Origin: Diprion similis
Lineage: Eukaryota > Arthropoda > Insecta > Hymenoptera > Diprionidae
Direction: 5' to 3'
DNA length: 64,000 nucleotides
Assembly (NCBI RefSeq): GCF_021155765.1
Contig: NC_060116.1
Location: forward strand, 1,860,001-1,924,000
Part shown: positions 34,359 to 46,500 of the stretch, one piece after another
Layout of the letters: the number at the start of each line of letters is the position of its first letter
Position numbering within the stretch: the stretch's first letter is position 1
Made by a program: the position numbers and the translations under genes
Notes under the pieces: model-generated
The model's input: the letters and a program-made list of their open reading frames with translations, nothing else
Told to the model about the DNA's origin: nothing
Database searches by the model: none

Positions 34359-35453
34359 CTATTCAGATGGTGTAATTTTTACATGTCCCCAGGGTAACGT
34401 GTCTGTACTATCGGGTAGTAAATACCGCTTATCATCGTGATGGCTCAAAGCAAGCTTCAATTGTCGAATTGAATACACTTTATGCAGATTCGAACGAATG
34501 GTTCGCTGCGTTTCTGAAATACTCTCGTGTTGGTCAAGGCAGTCGAGATAATTTTCGAAAGTTATTTGATTGTTCAATACATTATTTTTCACACCTTTTG
34601 CTTTCTTCACGATCTTATTGTCATCCATTCGCGTCGCATACATTTTGGATCGCAATCCGACAAATTCAGTCATTATTTCGCCATTTCTCTCATCCTTCAT
34701 TAGTCCTACAACTTTTTTGTTAACCTGAGGGATTTTATAAATATTATCCGCAGGATAATCGCTGGTGTCGAATCTGTCAATATTGTTGCGAATGAATTCA
34801 TAAACGTCGCAAGATTTTATTCCATAAATAAGACTGTCCGTATCGGTATACATTAACTTACAATTTGATTTCATCTTTGGTAACATAAAAGAATAATGAA
34901 AGTCGTGGACGCAAATTTTGGATAAATCTAGAATGGCCATTCCGGTGTAAATTGGCTTGTTAAATATCACTTCGAGCCTGTTCAGCTGTATCGCAACGAA
35001 ATTTTCATCGAGTATACTTCGACTGTGGAAATTTGGTCGCGATATCAGTGCTTTGGCACCGCAACGTCCATGCCATTTTTGCGCTAACTTGACGTCTGAA
35101 TATTTTCGAACATTTTCCATCGTTTTACCAAATACCACGTTGTTCATCAGTGTGTATAGATTCTGGGCGAATTCGTTGGCACTTTTGGCTCTTAACGCCG
35201 TGTTCAAATCAATATAACTCTTCAACCATGCTGATTGTTTGAATTTCAATATTCTATGAATTTTACGCGATATCAAACCGTTTTTACCTACTGTTGTAAA
35301 TTACAATAATGTATAACATAACGTGTCTTGTTCTGCAACGTAGCTAAAAGTTTCGGAGTTTTCCCACCGGGGGGTTTTTGATGATTTGGACAAAAGGGTA
35401 AGTCTTGATGTAATACGAACATTGGTGGAGTATTCTAAATCTACCTCCAATAT
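34359..35453 (-). pseudogene. Polinton/adintovirus-type DNA polymerase B, C-terminal part
   Basis: The minus strand encodes the second half of a protein-primed family B polymerase. KLMNNVVFGKT-type (here TLMNNVVFGKTMENV) and MYTDTDSLIYG motifs mark the palm. The reading frame is broken by a frameshift near 35415 and by a stop plus frameshift near 35290. It continues the fragment ending at 49195; the two are separated by the family B solo LTR, whose GTAT target duplication lies at 35454-35457 and 49191-49194. Such polymerases replicate Polintons and adintoviruses. This is an old, non-functional copy. Confidence 0.85.
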
Positions 35454-36133
35454 GTATTGTAACGGGCTTTTTACTTCACCCGGGGGAAAGCGGGGTCGGC
35501 ACAGAGGCTCGTTTACAAGAATGGCGTTGACCAACACGGCAATAGAAAGATGAAAAAAATAAAGATTGACGGCACTGCAGAACAGGTGTTGGGCGCCAGG
35601 CTCGAGAGAGCCGTGAGAGAATACACTCTTACCAGATTCGAAATTTACCGTCCAATAGCATTCGTTCGCCGACTCGAACGGCGAACCAAACTCACACCAC
35701 CAAATCTCAAACCGAAACTATAGCAGGGGCAAGCACACACAAAAACAGCCGACTAGCTAGCGGTGAGGGGACCGTGGGCGCGAAGGTGAAATAGTATAGA
35801 TGATAATCGAATGATTATAGATGTAATTACCAGCGTTTATTAACAATCAGTGCCGTTACGGCACACAGTAGGAGAAAAGCCCAAAAACCTGGCCAAAACC
35901 CCAAAAAATAAATTTTCGAAATAGGGTCAGTTGAGTAGTCATTCAGGTAGAGGACTAGTAACTGAATTCTATTGTGGAAGGGGAAGCCCTCTAAGTGTAT
36001 ACCTGCGCCGCAGCGTCAATTGGCAGCTAGTGTTCGTGAAGAGTGTACGTGTCACGCGCTGAACAGACGAAAATAACGCTGACTTCAAAAACCCATAACT
36101 TTAAAGTGACGGGTTTAATTTCAATTCTGCAAC

Positions 36134-36995
36134 ATGGATATGACTTCTGGAGGTATGTAGAACATGTTTTTACATCGGTTGAATCTAAAGTTTATGTATA
36201 AATGATTGAAATGTAGTATAGCCTTCGGCATAAATAAAATTGAATAATTTTGAAAACTTATATTTTCAACGGTCCGAAAAGTTATATATTTTGTCACATT
36301 TTGCAAAGCTCCTAGTCTCGGCCTTTAGTTTAATGTATAAGCTTTCGAAATTTACAAGAGTTACCTGCGGAAAACGTGCGTCTTGTCCGTTATGATTTTT
36401 TTCGCATCGTGCGGTAGCCGAGCGTGCACGCGGCACTATTGAGCAGCCTCTGCGCCTCTACCTGAGAATGGGTGAAGTAGCATCATAACGGACAAGTCGG
36501 CTGTTATACGCTTGAAATAAATTATTTTAATATATATGTATGTGTATATATATATATATAAATTTTCTGTGATTTAATTGTGATATATACGTATGCATAT
36601 ATATATATATACATATTAAAATCAACCACATAAAAATTTCTTAAATATGAATGAAATGTTATAACATTCAAATAAAATATTTGAATATACATATATTATA
36701 TAGTAAGCAAAGCTTTCTTTTAACCAAATCCATGTCAATATTTTCTGTCTAATTTTTTTAAAATTATTTCAATTATTGCGGTTATTTATTTGGTAAAATA
36801 ATGTACATTGTTCAAGTTTTTGTATTAATTGAAAATTTTATCTTTTCCTTTAACACCAATTTTCTACAATTTTATGTCTTTATTACAGGATCCGGTTACA
36901 AAGAATTGGTGCTGACAAGGAAGTGTCAGAAGACTACCACAGAAGAAGCTGAAGAGTTTGTCGCCGGAAGCTGTAGCGATGTTGATCGCTCCTAA
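36134..36995 (+). other. Possible small spliced gene inside the CACAGTA element
   Basis: ATG at 36134 opens a 19-nt exon with donor GTATGT at 36153. It joins AG acceptor 36887-36888 to give a frame of about 42 codons ending at 36995. An alternative frame downstream (about 36930-37115) ends in an acidic run NSDNDSDSDSDSDYDFD before a stop. Neither is a recognised family. One of the two may be the relic of a longer element protein. Confidence 0.3.
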
Positions 36996-37317
36996 AGTGA
37001 CTGCTGCAGCAGACGAATTTTGTGCAGAGATTGAAGCCGTGCCGGGAGTTGTAATAGATACAAACTCGGATAATGATTCTGACTCCGACTCCGACTCCGA
37101 TTACGATTTTGATTAGGAATAAAATTTTCTATTTTTGAAACGTTCCGTATGTATTTTGGAAATAAAAATAATAATTGCGTAGAATACACTGTTCACGTTT
37201 ATTTTATCATGATGATTTTTTTCAATATATTAATTTATCTATTTAGCAGGATACTCGGCCATTTTGTTTATAACAATTTGCTGTAAGCTCTTTGTTGCAA
37301 GTTATAGACAATAGATA

Positions 37318-37595
37318 TCGGATTGGTAATCAGCGACCTTGAAAACCCGTATATACCAATTTTTGTCAACATCTGGTAACTTTTTAACGTTCATGTCGGC
37401 CATATTGGATCGGCCATTTTTTTTACGATAATTTGGCTTGCGGATTCGTAATCAGCGACCTTGAAAACCCGTAAATACCAATTTTTGTCGACATCTGGCA
37501 ACTTTTTAACATTCATGTCAGCCATATTGGATCGGCCATTTTGTTTACGATAATTTGGCTTTCAGATTCGTAATCAGCGACCTTGAAAACCCCTG
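37318..37595. repeat. Tandem repeat of about 120 bp, 2.3 copies
   Basis: Each unit contains AATCAGCGACCTTGAAAACC and later CATATTGGATCGGCCATTTT. The repeat sits just inside the right end of the CACAGTA element. Confidence 0.85.
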
Positions 37596-38840
37596 TAAGC
37601 CAATTTTCATTCCCGTCAAAGGTCATTTGAGGTTTTGGCCAGGTTTTTGGGCTTTTCTCCTACTGTGCGGCAAGGCAGAAGGCAACAGGCAATAAACTAT
37701 TTACAGGGCAAGCGGTCTTATCGGTGGCGGTACGCTTCGATACAATTCAAAAATAAATGAAAATAAAACAAAATAGCATAAAATATAACACAGCAACAAA
37801 ATTAAACAAGTCAGTAGAACACGGCAAAATCAAGCAGTATAAGCTAGAAGCGACTAGCGGCAAGCGACCAGGATAAGCGAATAATAAACGGCATAAAATC
37901 AGTAACAGTTCAATAACTCATGCGGCTACAGACTCGTGGTAAGGCAAGTTCGTTAACAATTTCAAAACTCGAAACAGGGCAGAACAATTCTAAAAAAAAC
38001 AAGCTTGCTAACAATCTAACAGTTTCACAAACACGAGATAATCCTTCTTCGCTTTTTCTATATTCTCGGCACGGTCGCCTGTCGCTGCTTGACGGTGGTA
38101 GTTACGCTCGGCAACGACGGCACGGGCGCACACACTCACTCACAGATTCTCTCTCTCTCTCACACTCACGTACTCGGTACGCGGCCGGGAAGCGGCACGG
38201 TACATGATCTATTATCAAGTATACGATACAATAAAGCGGCAAAAGATTACCGGATGAACAATCAGAATATCTTATCGTAATTATAACAAATCAAGGTAGC
38301 AATTAAAATCAGAAATACAATCGAGTAGAAAAGCTCAGCTACCACGAGGCTCGCGGGCTTTCACACAAAATGGCCGACCAAAGCCGGCCGGCAACCTGTT
38401 ACAGAGGGAAAAATGGCCTCAGGCCGTTGAGAATCTATAGCCAGCGAGATTCGGGATAGCGACAGCCTACCTTGTTACGGCAAACAGCTCCCGGTTCTTC
38501 CCAAAGAAAAACAGCGGCAACGGTTCCTCCTCGGCAGAGATACAGAGCAAGGGCCACAACAGAACTCGACTTCGATTTCTCAATATAATTATTGAACACG
38601 ATTAGGCACTACGATGAGCTACAATACGTTCAATAGCGCAGCACAAGGGAGAGTGAGGTGGCCGCCGGCCCTCGGCGATCGCGATCCCGCGGTGGCGCTA
38701 CGGGAGGGGATGATAGGTAGATTGGCGAGAGACCGGCGGGAGCCTAGGCAGCCGGTCTGTTCGCCGCGCTGTGCTGCGTGTTGCGAGGGTGGTCTGGCGA
38801 AGGCGGAAATGTCCTGTCGGCATCGGCGATCCCAGGGGGG

Positions 38841-40237
38841 TGTTACGTGCCAGCCGGTATCCACGGGGGCACCCTCTCTGTATCCTACATTACCGATGTG
38901 CAGTTACCATAGGAGAACTTTAGGAGCTCTTACCCGTAGTTCTTAAACTAATACCGACATGCACAATTATAATCATAACGTGCAATATTCTTATATCGAC
39001 AGTTCTCTACGCTACATTAACCGTTATTTCATCAGCTAAACTTATATACATATATGGTACTTATATTTTTCTCACATTTGACCGTTATATTTTTCAACAC
39101 TAGCTTTTAAATAAATCCCTTAATTTACGATCGCAGCTGCAGTGCTTCAAAGTAATAAACACTTGCAATAATTCAGGGCAATAAACACTTGCAATAACTC
39201 AGAGTAATAAACACCTGCGATAATTCAAGTCAATAATCACTTGCAATTATCACTCAATAAAGATAGTCGAGTAGACTAAACAGAGGAAACGTGGGAAGAG
39301 AAGTCATGAATAGCTCTCAGATAAAGAAGCCTTATTCTCAGAATTAGGAATAGCGCCCTTATTTAATGATCACGCGGCCAATTAGCGTATCGCCGCTTGC
39401 TTTCTAAACCAACCACCTCACGCTAATTCCCCGCCAAGATCCTACGCACTAATCAGAAACCTTACCCCCATACTAATTAATATCCTCATCCAATCATCCT
39501 AGACCCGCGAGAAACTGTAACCCTTTCGAACTCCTCCTATTTTTTCCACCTCTTTTCTCAACCTTAATTCAAATCAGGGAGAACAGTTTTAGACATCAGA
39601 GAGATCAGAGCAGAATAAATCCAGACATCAGCGAGAACAGTCTTAGATATCAGAGAGATCAGAGCAGAATAAATCCAGACATCAGCGAGAACAGTCTTAG
39701 ATATCAGAGAGATCAGAGCAGAATAAATCCAGACATCAGCGAGAACAGTCTTAGATATCAGAGAGATCAGAGCAGAATAAATCCAGACATCAGAGAGAAC
39801 AGTTTTAGACGCCATAGAAAGCAGAACAACTTTAGAACAGAGTTTAATCCACAAATCATAGAAAAGTTTAGACTCAGTGAATAAAGTCAAACTCAGAACC
39901 TCGAAGATTTAATAACAGTTGCGATTGTAATAAGCAAAACAGCAGTTTATAAACAATTGTAAATTCGACAATTGAGAATGTAAAGAACATTGTTGATTAT
40001 TAATAAATGTTTATTCTAAATTAAAGTGTTGTGTAAAGAGAATTATTTCAATCACGCATAGTGATGGTTGGCACGAGCCTAATTACCTTACAAACTCTCA
40101 GAATTAATTGAGCTGAACGAGAAGAGTTGAGGAGCTGATCAGCAGATTTTCGAACATCAACTACGTAAGTCAAGAGATTAACCAAAATCACGCAGTGAAT
40201 CATAATCAACTCGTGGCGTTCCTCTCAGAACGTAACA
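38841..40237. mobile_element. Solo LTR, family C (1397 bp)
   Basis: It runs from TGTTACGTGC to AACGTAACA with GGGG on both sides. Removing it rejoins sequence that matches the uninterrupted family B copy at about 2975-2985 (complement). Terminal inversion TGTTACG/CGTAACA and a 4-bp TSD indicate a gypsy-type solo LTR related in its ends to families A and B. No coding region is present. Confidence 0.82.
39590..39815. repeat. 63-bp tandem repeat inside the family C LTR
   Basis: About 3.5 copies of a 63-bp unit with AGAGAGATCAGAGCAGAATA and ATCCAGACATCAG. The period is a multiple of three, so the minus strand stays open, but no protein family is recognised. Confidence 0.85.
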
Positions 40238-40521
40238 GGGGGGCTGAGTCCGGTTGTTTGTGGGTGCCGGGTGGCAAGGCCGGTCTTATCCATTGAATAA
40301 AGAAACTCAGGAAGAAGCATAGAGTCTAAATTTCAATGGTGGGGGTAAAGCGGTAGTGACGTCATAAAACTGAACCATTCTCCTTTTGGCGGGCTATTAT
40401 GAAAGTGCCCATACTCACCGAGTTTCTTTATTCAATGTACTCACCTGAACTCCGGCATCACAGTCAAAACATAACCTCAATAGCGGTTACGCATAAGATC
40501 GTGCTGCATATGTAAATAATC

Positions 40522-43500
40522 ATGGTTAGTTGTTGTTCTTGTGGTTATTCACGAACAAAAGGCCATAAAAATGACGCAGTATCATATCATGCGTAAGTAC
40601 AATCATATTTATGACAAACTTTATTATACCGGGACCATCTCTAGAAAGTAAACAGCAACTGCGCATGCGCCAAATAATTCAATCTCATTGGTCAGCGAAA
40701 TTGCCCCACGGCGTAATTTTCGTCAGCAAACCAAGGGGACCAACATACAAAAAATATGACAAGGCTGTGAATCTCTCGCGCCTAAAGTAGCGGATTGAGG
40801 TTATGTTAATATTTATTCCTATTTCGCGAGAATTGTCTAAGAATAGTGTCATTCAACAATACCGTCGTCGATATTCGAAGATATTCAATCGACATAATAA
40901 AGGCTCGAATGGAGAAACAAATATCAAAAGCTGCAGAAATTGGGTTAGTTATTTATTGAAGAAATCTGAAATAAAATGTGAAACGTCATCAACGAGTGGG
41001 AGTCTAGACAAACTGAGGCAGGTAAGTGAAAATATTGTTTATCTCAAAAAGATTCTTTATTCACATAAAATTAATAATAAGTACATTGTTGAAACCCAGT
41101 AGAAGGTAGCTCCGGAGTAGATTTCTTACAGTGCAGTACTCCAGAAACCAGTTATCAGTGCCGATGAACATGAAATGAGTAATTAAATCAGTAACAAGGA
41201 ATAAAAATTAATTATTGATTGTAAACACAAAGTTTAGGAGCACAAAAAGTTAGCGATCACAGCAAACGTACTTGACAAATGTCCTAATACCCTCAAAAAC
41301 CCTCAAAGACTCCGTTGAATAGTTGACAAAGTTTATGCAAGTCCATTGTACAACAGTCGATGTTCCGTTAACAAAGAAGAGTTCACCAGACATCCAAGTA
41401 CGAGAAGATAAAAAGGACAACAGTTAATTTCACAGTGTAACTCATGTTACTAAAGAAAAATTAGGAAACAACGCAATAACGTACAGGACAATCATCCCAT
41501 AGCTCAAGGAGACCAATCTTCACTTCCGTGATAAAAATAAATGGATCGTTGAATCTCAGTAGAAGGTGCCTCCGGAGTAGATTTGTTACAGTGCAGTGGT
41601 CCCGAAGCCAGTAATCCGTACCGATAAACATGAAATAAATAAATAAAATCAGTAACGAGAAATAAAAAAAAATTGGGTATCTTGAACACAAAGCTTAGGA
41701 GTACAAAAAGTAGCAAGTCACAGTAGACGTACCTGATGCAATACCCTAAAAAAACCCTCGCTGACTCCGTTGAATAGTTGACAAAGTTTACGCAACTCCA
41801 ATGTACCACAGTCGATGTTCAGTTAACAAAGAAGGGTTGACCAGACATCCAAAAACAGAAAAAGAACAGCAGTCAATTTTACAGTCTAACTCGTATTATT
41901 GAAGGAAAAAGTAAACAAAACGATAACTTACCGGACAATCGTCCTACAACTCAAGGAGACCAATCTCAACTTCCCTACTGATCACACATGATCATCTGGC
42001 CACTGGTTCCCTTTCAATAAATGCTCAAAATGCCCTCCAGCAGCTGCAGCGCAGTAACCGAGCCGATCGTAAAATGCATTTGTCGTGTTCGATATAACAT
42101 CTGGCGACAGGTTCTGCAGAATGTCCAAAATTCTGGCTTGCAGTGCTGCAAGGCCTTCAATTCTACCTTGTGCATAGAGAACATTTTTCAAATGGCCCCA
42201 CAAGCCATAGTCCAGAGGGGCGAGATCAGGGGAACGAGCTGGCCATGCCACCTCCGGGCTTCCTCTACCGATCCAACGTCCAGGGAACTCTTGGTCGAGG
42301 TAATCCCGGACGGCTCGTGTAAAGTGAGCCGGGGCTCCATCCTGCTGAAACCAAACAGGTTTGCCCTAAAATACAGAAAAAGACACGTTACTTTTAGTAA
42401 GCATAACAAGTATTTATTTCAAAATCACAGGGAGTCTGCTAATAAAAAGGCCCCCCTCACACGATAAGGTACACTCACGATTTCTTCTTCAATCAGCCTA
42501 AGAGCTGGTACGATGTGGTCCCTAAGTAACCGAAGATACTTTTCACCGTTGAGGTTCCCATCGATGAAAAATGGCCCGATCAGCCGATTACCAATGGCGC
42601 CGAGCCAGACGTTGAGCTTCAACGGGTACTGCGTGCCGGCCTGAATGAACAGACGAGGGTTGCTTCGGCACCAGGCTCTGGTGTTCTGCCTGTTGGGTTT
42701 TCCGAGAAGTATCACCGTACTTTCATCGGAGAAACAAATGCGACTCAACAAGCCCTCATCTGCATTCAGACGTTCCATCATCTCTTGGCTGAAGCGAAGA
42801 CGATTATCGCCATCACCAACCAAGAGTTCGTGATGTACTTGAAACTTGTACGATTTGTACTTAGCTTCACGCAGCACTCTTCTGACCGACGCCTTGGAAA
42901 TCTCAAGCTCCTGTGCAACATGGCTGGTTGGCTTGAAGGGATCCTCTTCGATGGTCAAGCAGATGTCCAGCTTGGTATCCCAACTTAGTTGCCGGTTTGG
43001 CTGGACCACTTTCTTCGTCCTCTCGTCGACACTCCCAGTTTGCTCAAACTTCAGGACCATGTTCCTGATTGTCGTGATGGACGGTATCGGTCGATCCGGG
43101 TGGGCAGCCGCGAAATGATCTCTGTTTTCCCGGTACGTCAGTCCTTGATGGTGATGCTTCACCAGCTCCACTTTTTCTTGAACAGAAAACTTGTAATTAG
43201 GCATTTTCAACCTGTAAAAAAACTTCACAAAAGGATTACGATACTTATCAAACACGAGGTTCACCACGTGCAATCTTTTTGCCAAGTGGCCAGTTTACGC
43301 GCGCGGGAGAGTTTATATTCGCGGGTGGAGAAGTTGGGAAACTTTACAGATAGATGATTTGATTGGCTGATATCGGTCGCGACGTTGGTCTCATCCAATC
43401 AGATTGTGGTAGCTGCGTGATTTTCGCGCCCTCGCGGGTGTTTTTCAGTATGCACAGAATTATGATACGTACTATTGTCTGGCTAAATACCACGTGGTGA

Positions 43501-46500
43501 TCTGTTTCTGACTTTCAGTTTAAGAAATCGATATCCTTCCTTATCATTACGTGGGAAAACATGGAAATGGTTCCGCGATGAGAACGGCGACGTTTAATTA
43601 CCGCGTGTTCAGCGGTTCGGGTAAACAAATTTTGATAACCTCGCGAGCATGATGTGACATTCGCGATTCGATGAATTTTGTTGATTTCGGGAAAATATGG
43701 ACTATAAGAAAAATTAACAATTCAAAGTCAATAAATGGAACTTACAAACGCATCACCTGAAACGATATCCAACGATCGGTAACTCGTGATTGTAATTTTC
43801 GAACGTGGAGTCAGTTGATGTCACATGGCAATGAGTTACAATAACGTTCATTTTTCATGCAATTTTTTACAAATCAGTTGTGTCCAAAAATATTAGAAGC
43901 TCCTAACTGATCATGATACCTTCTAATATTTTCAGATAGGAAACAATCCATCATCGAAGTGGGACTAAAGTTGTCAGGCATCGAAGCGTGTAAGTAAATT
44001 TCTGATTCTGTGATCTTTGCATATGACAATATTTTCACGTGTATTTAATGATAAAATTCGTCTTTTTTGGTAGGCTCAAAGTTTCAAGTGTGGTTAATGG
44101 GAGGAAAATCATACCTTACCTAATGGTCCAAACGTTGATGGCAAGGACCCTGATTTCTCGATTGGTGCCACCATTCCAACCATCGACCCTGATTGTTCCG
44201 TTGTTTCATCAGGCAACAGATACCCAAGGGAATTTCTTCAGGTCGTCGCCACCTTCTGAACATCAGTTGAGACAAAACTAAAGAGCACGACACGCCACAG
44301 ATCATGATTTCTAAATATTCGATCATTTTAGATTGATCGAGCCAATAGTAATAAGTTTGTTTTTCAACAGTTGCTACTAATTAATTTTGCCGAGGAATCA
44401 TTCCGTGCACCATTGTAATCCAAGCGGTATTATTAGCTCGCATTTCTTTTCAAATTTTATTCTTTTTAGTTTTGATATTTTATTTCTTACTCTCTTGGTA
44501 TTCAATTCAGATGAATAGTGTTTCAAGTCTTGAATCAGATTCTACGAATGAGTTTTGATAGGTAAATTGAACCAATCTCAATCTAACAATGTTGGATAAC
44601 TTCAGTAGAAAATATCTTTGAAGCCAATATTAATTGACGGTATCATCTGACTAGCTAGTTGCAGCTATCATCCATGCTTCAGTCTCGTTCAACTCCAGCA
44701 ACGTCTACAGAATGCATTCACTTACTAGTACACGTTACAAATGATCACTTGGTCTACAGTAGGATTTACTTGCTGGCTAACTTTTTTATTATGAATCTCT
44801 ATCAGGGAGTTATCCGGTAACTTCTCGATAGCTTGAAACCAGATTCAATTTTACACTCTTACCATGGTCCTTCACTTAGACTGAAAGTTTGTGAATCTAC
44901 ATTTATTACAATTACTTCTGCATCCCATATTAACACTGTCCGAAACAAAAAAATCTCATCCTGAGATTGGAAATGGAACTCGCAACGCAAAAGTTATCTA
45001 GTGGCACAAGTTGAAAACAAGGAATTTTATAACGGTTTCAGCGACATAGGAATTCCTTCCGCATATTCATGTTACCGGATGATGTTCCGAGCACTATGAA
45101 GAAGATACTTTATTGGATTTAGGTTTGAGTCTATTGTTCTTAAATAACAGCAAGTAGGAGATTATTTGAGAAAATGTTTTCATGAACTTCGTTCAAAATT
45201 AGGTATTCATTTGTTTCAAAGGAACAAGGGCTAGAATCTTGAATTTGATAAGTTAATATCTTCATATTATTGATCTGAACATTTCTCTAAAACATGGTTA
45301 TCCTGAAAGGTAATTGTGATACTGAGGTACATTTTGAAAATGTCTATTTTCAAATTGGTCACAGAATGTTCCTCAGTTTTACTCTTCGGAATAGATTTTC
45401 TTTGTTTCGAACTGCACCAACATGAAATTCAGAAATTATTCCAGTAAATGAAATATTTTGATTTTAGTATTAGGTTCCTTTCATTTATTTCATCGAACAT
45501 TGCTGAAAATTCACAAAATGAACTCGAATAATTATTGGGTAATTTTCTGTAGTCGTAACAACAATTTTGTTGAACTAAATTCTAGAAAAAGAGATTCACA
45601 GTTGTGTTATTAACGGTAAGATATTCCAATTTCTTGAACAATCAAGAATCATCAAATCTAATGTTACCTTCTGAAATTACCAGAGAGTGACAAAGTTGAT
45701 TAAAAGATATGTTGCACGCGATATGAAATTAAAAGAAACTGTAAGACCCACAACTTCTTCCAACAACCAACAAAAGAAGTGATAATGTTTGCATGTGTCA
45801 TGAATTGAATAGGGGGAGCAGATATCAGCGAATAGCAGAGATGCAATTATTTTTACTGTATTGTCTGTTGATAGAAAAAAATGTCATTTTTATTCTTAAT
45901 GTATGAAGTAATGAAAATGATTGAATAAATTGTCCCTACTTACCTGCTTTGTTTCTTCCAAGCACCAAACATTTAAACAGATTTCTTGTTTCACTCGATT
46001 AAGACGAATTGTAAAAGAGCATTAGCATTAAATTCCGACCGTTCTTTCAAGAATCAACTTTCTGGCGCAATGACAAATACTTCCCAAGCCTTTGCGAGTC
46101 ACTACCTCGATTATTTGACACTCTAACCTCAAAATAGCGTATGAACTACATGGCCGACAAAAACAAAGGTTGACAGCTGAAATTCGGGGTGGCCAGACTG
46201 CACGGACGGCGGATTCAAACTCGCGCATGCGCAGTTGCTGTTTAGTTTCTAGAGATGGTCCCGGTATACAGATAACTAGAAGAATGCAGTAAATTCGATA
46301 TTTCAAATAAGAGGTTAGGTATGACATTCTATTTACAATTGATTCTCGAAGAATGATTATAGTTTAATGTACATCAGTTGTTTTTTAATTTTTTGTTGCT
46401 AATTTTATTTTGTCATTTTCCCGTATTAAAAAAAATTGTTTCAGATTTCCTAAAAACTTATTGTCAAGGCAGGCATGGATCAAGTTTGTCGATATTCCGA

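Larger units (their letters stand above)
35864..37667 (+). mobile_element. 1.8-kb DNA transposon with CACAGTA ends, 5-bp TSD
   Basis: Perfect 37-bp TIRs start CACAGTAGGAGAAAAGCC. The flanks CGGCA (35859-35863) and CGGCA (37668-37672) form a 5-bp TSD, and copy 1 of the LTR has the empty site. A GC-rich 5-bp TSD and CAC-initial ends fit the Transib group, from which RAG derives, but no transposase is present. Inside, a short spliced frame (36134-36152 joined to 36889-36995, MDMTSGGSGYKELVLTRKC...) and tandem 120-bp repeats near the right end are seen. Superfamily assignment is inference. Confidence 0.75.
40629..46264 (+). mobile_element. TA-flanked DNA transposon, long copy with transposase (5636 bp)
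   Basis: Same CCGGGACCATC TIRs as the copies at 31153 and 50434, flanked by TA (40627-40628, 46265-46266), and located in intron 1 of the P-element gene. It carries about 2.6 kb absent from the other two copies, including a mariner/IS630-type transposase on the minus strand. TA duplication is the signature of that superfamily, so the gene may belong to the element itself. It diverges more from the two short copies than they do from each other. Confidence 0.85.

Noticed and set aside
39564..39890. 108-codon minus-strand frame with repeated KTVLADVWIYSALISLI
   Set aside because: It is produced by a 63-bp tandem repeat inside a solo LTR and has no conserved family match.
40291..40437. Independent 147-bp MITE at the left edge of the P element
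   Set aside because: Its right side has no copy of the GTCTTATC target duplication, which instead lies at 48779-48786, so the true element is the 8.5-kb one.
41982..43204. Mariner-type gene as a separate nested transposon
   Set aside because: Not fully excluded, but I saw no private TIRs or TA pair tightly around it, and the short relatives lack the segment as a deletion would leave it.
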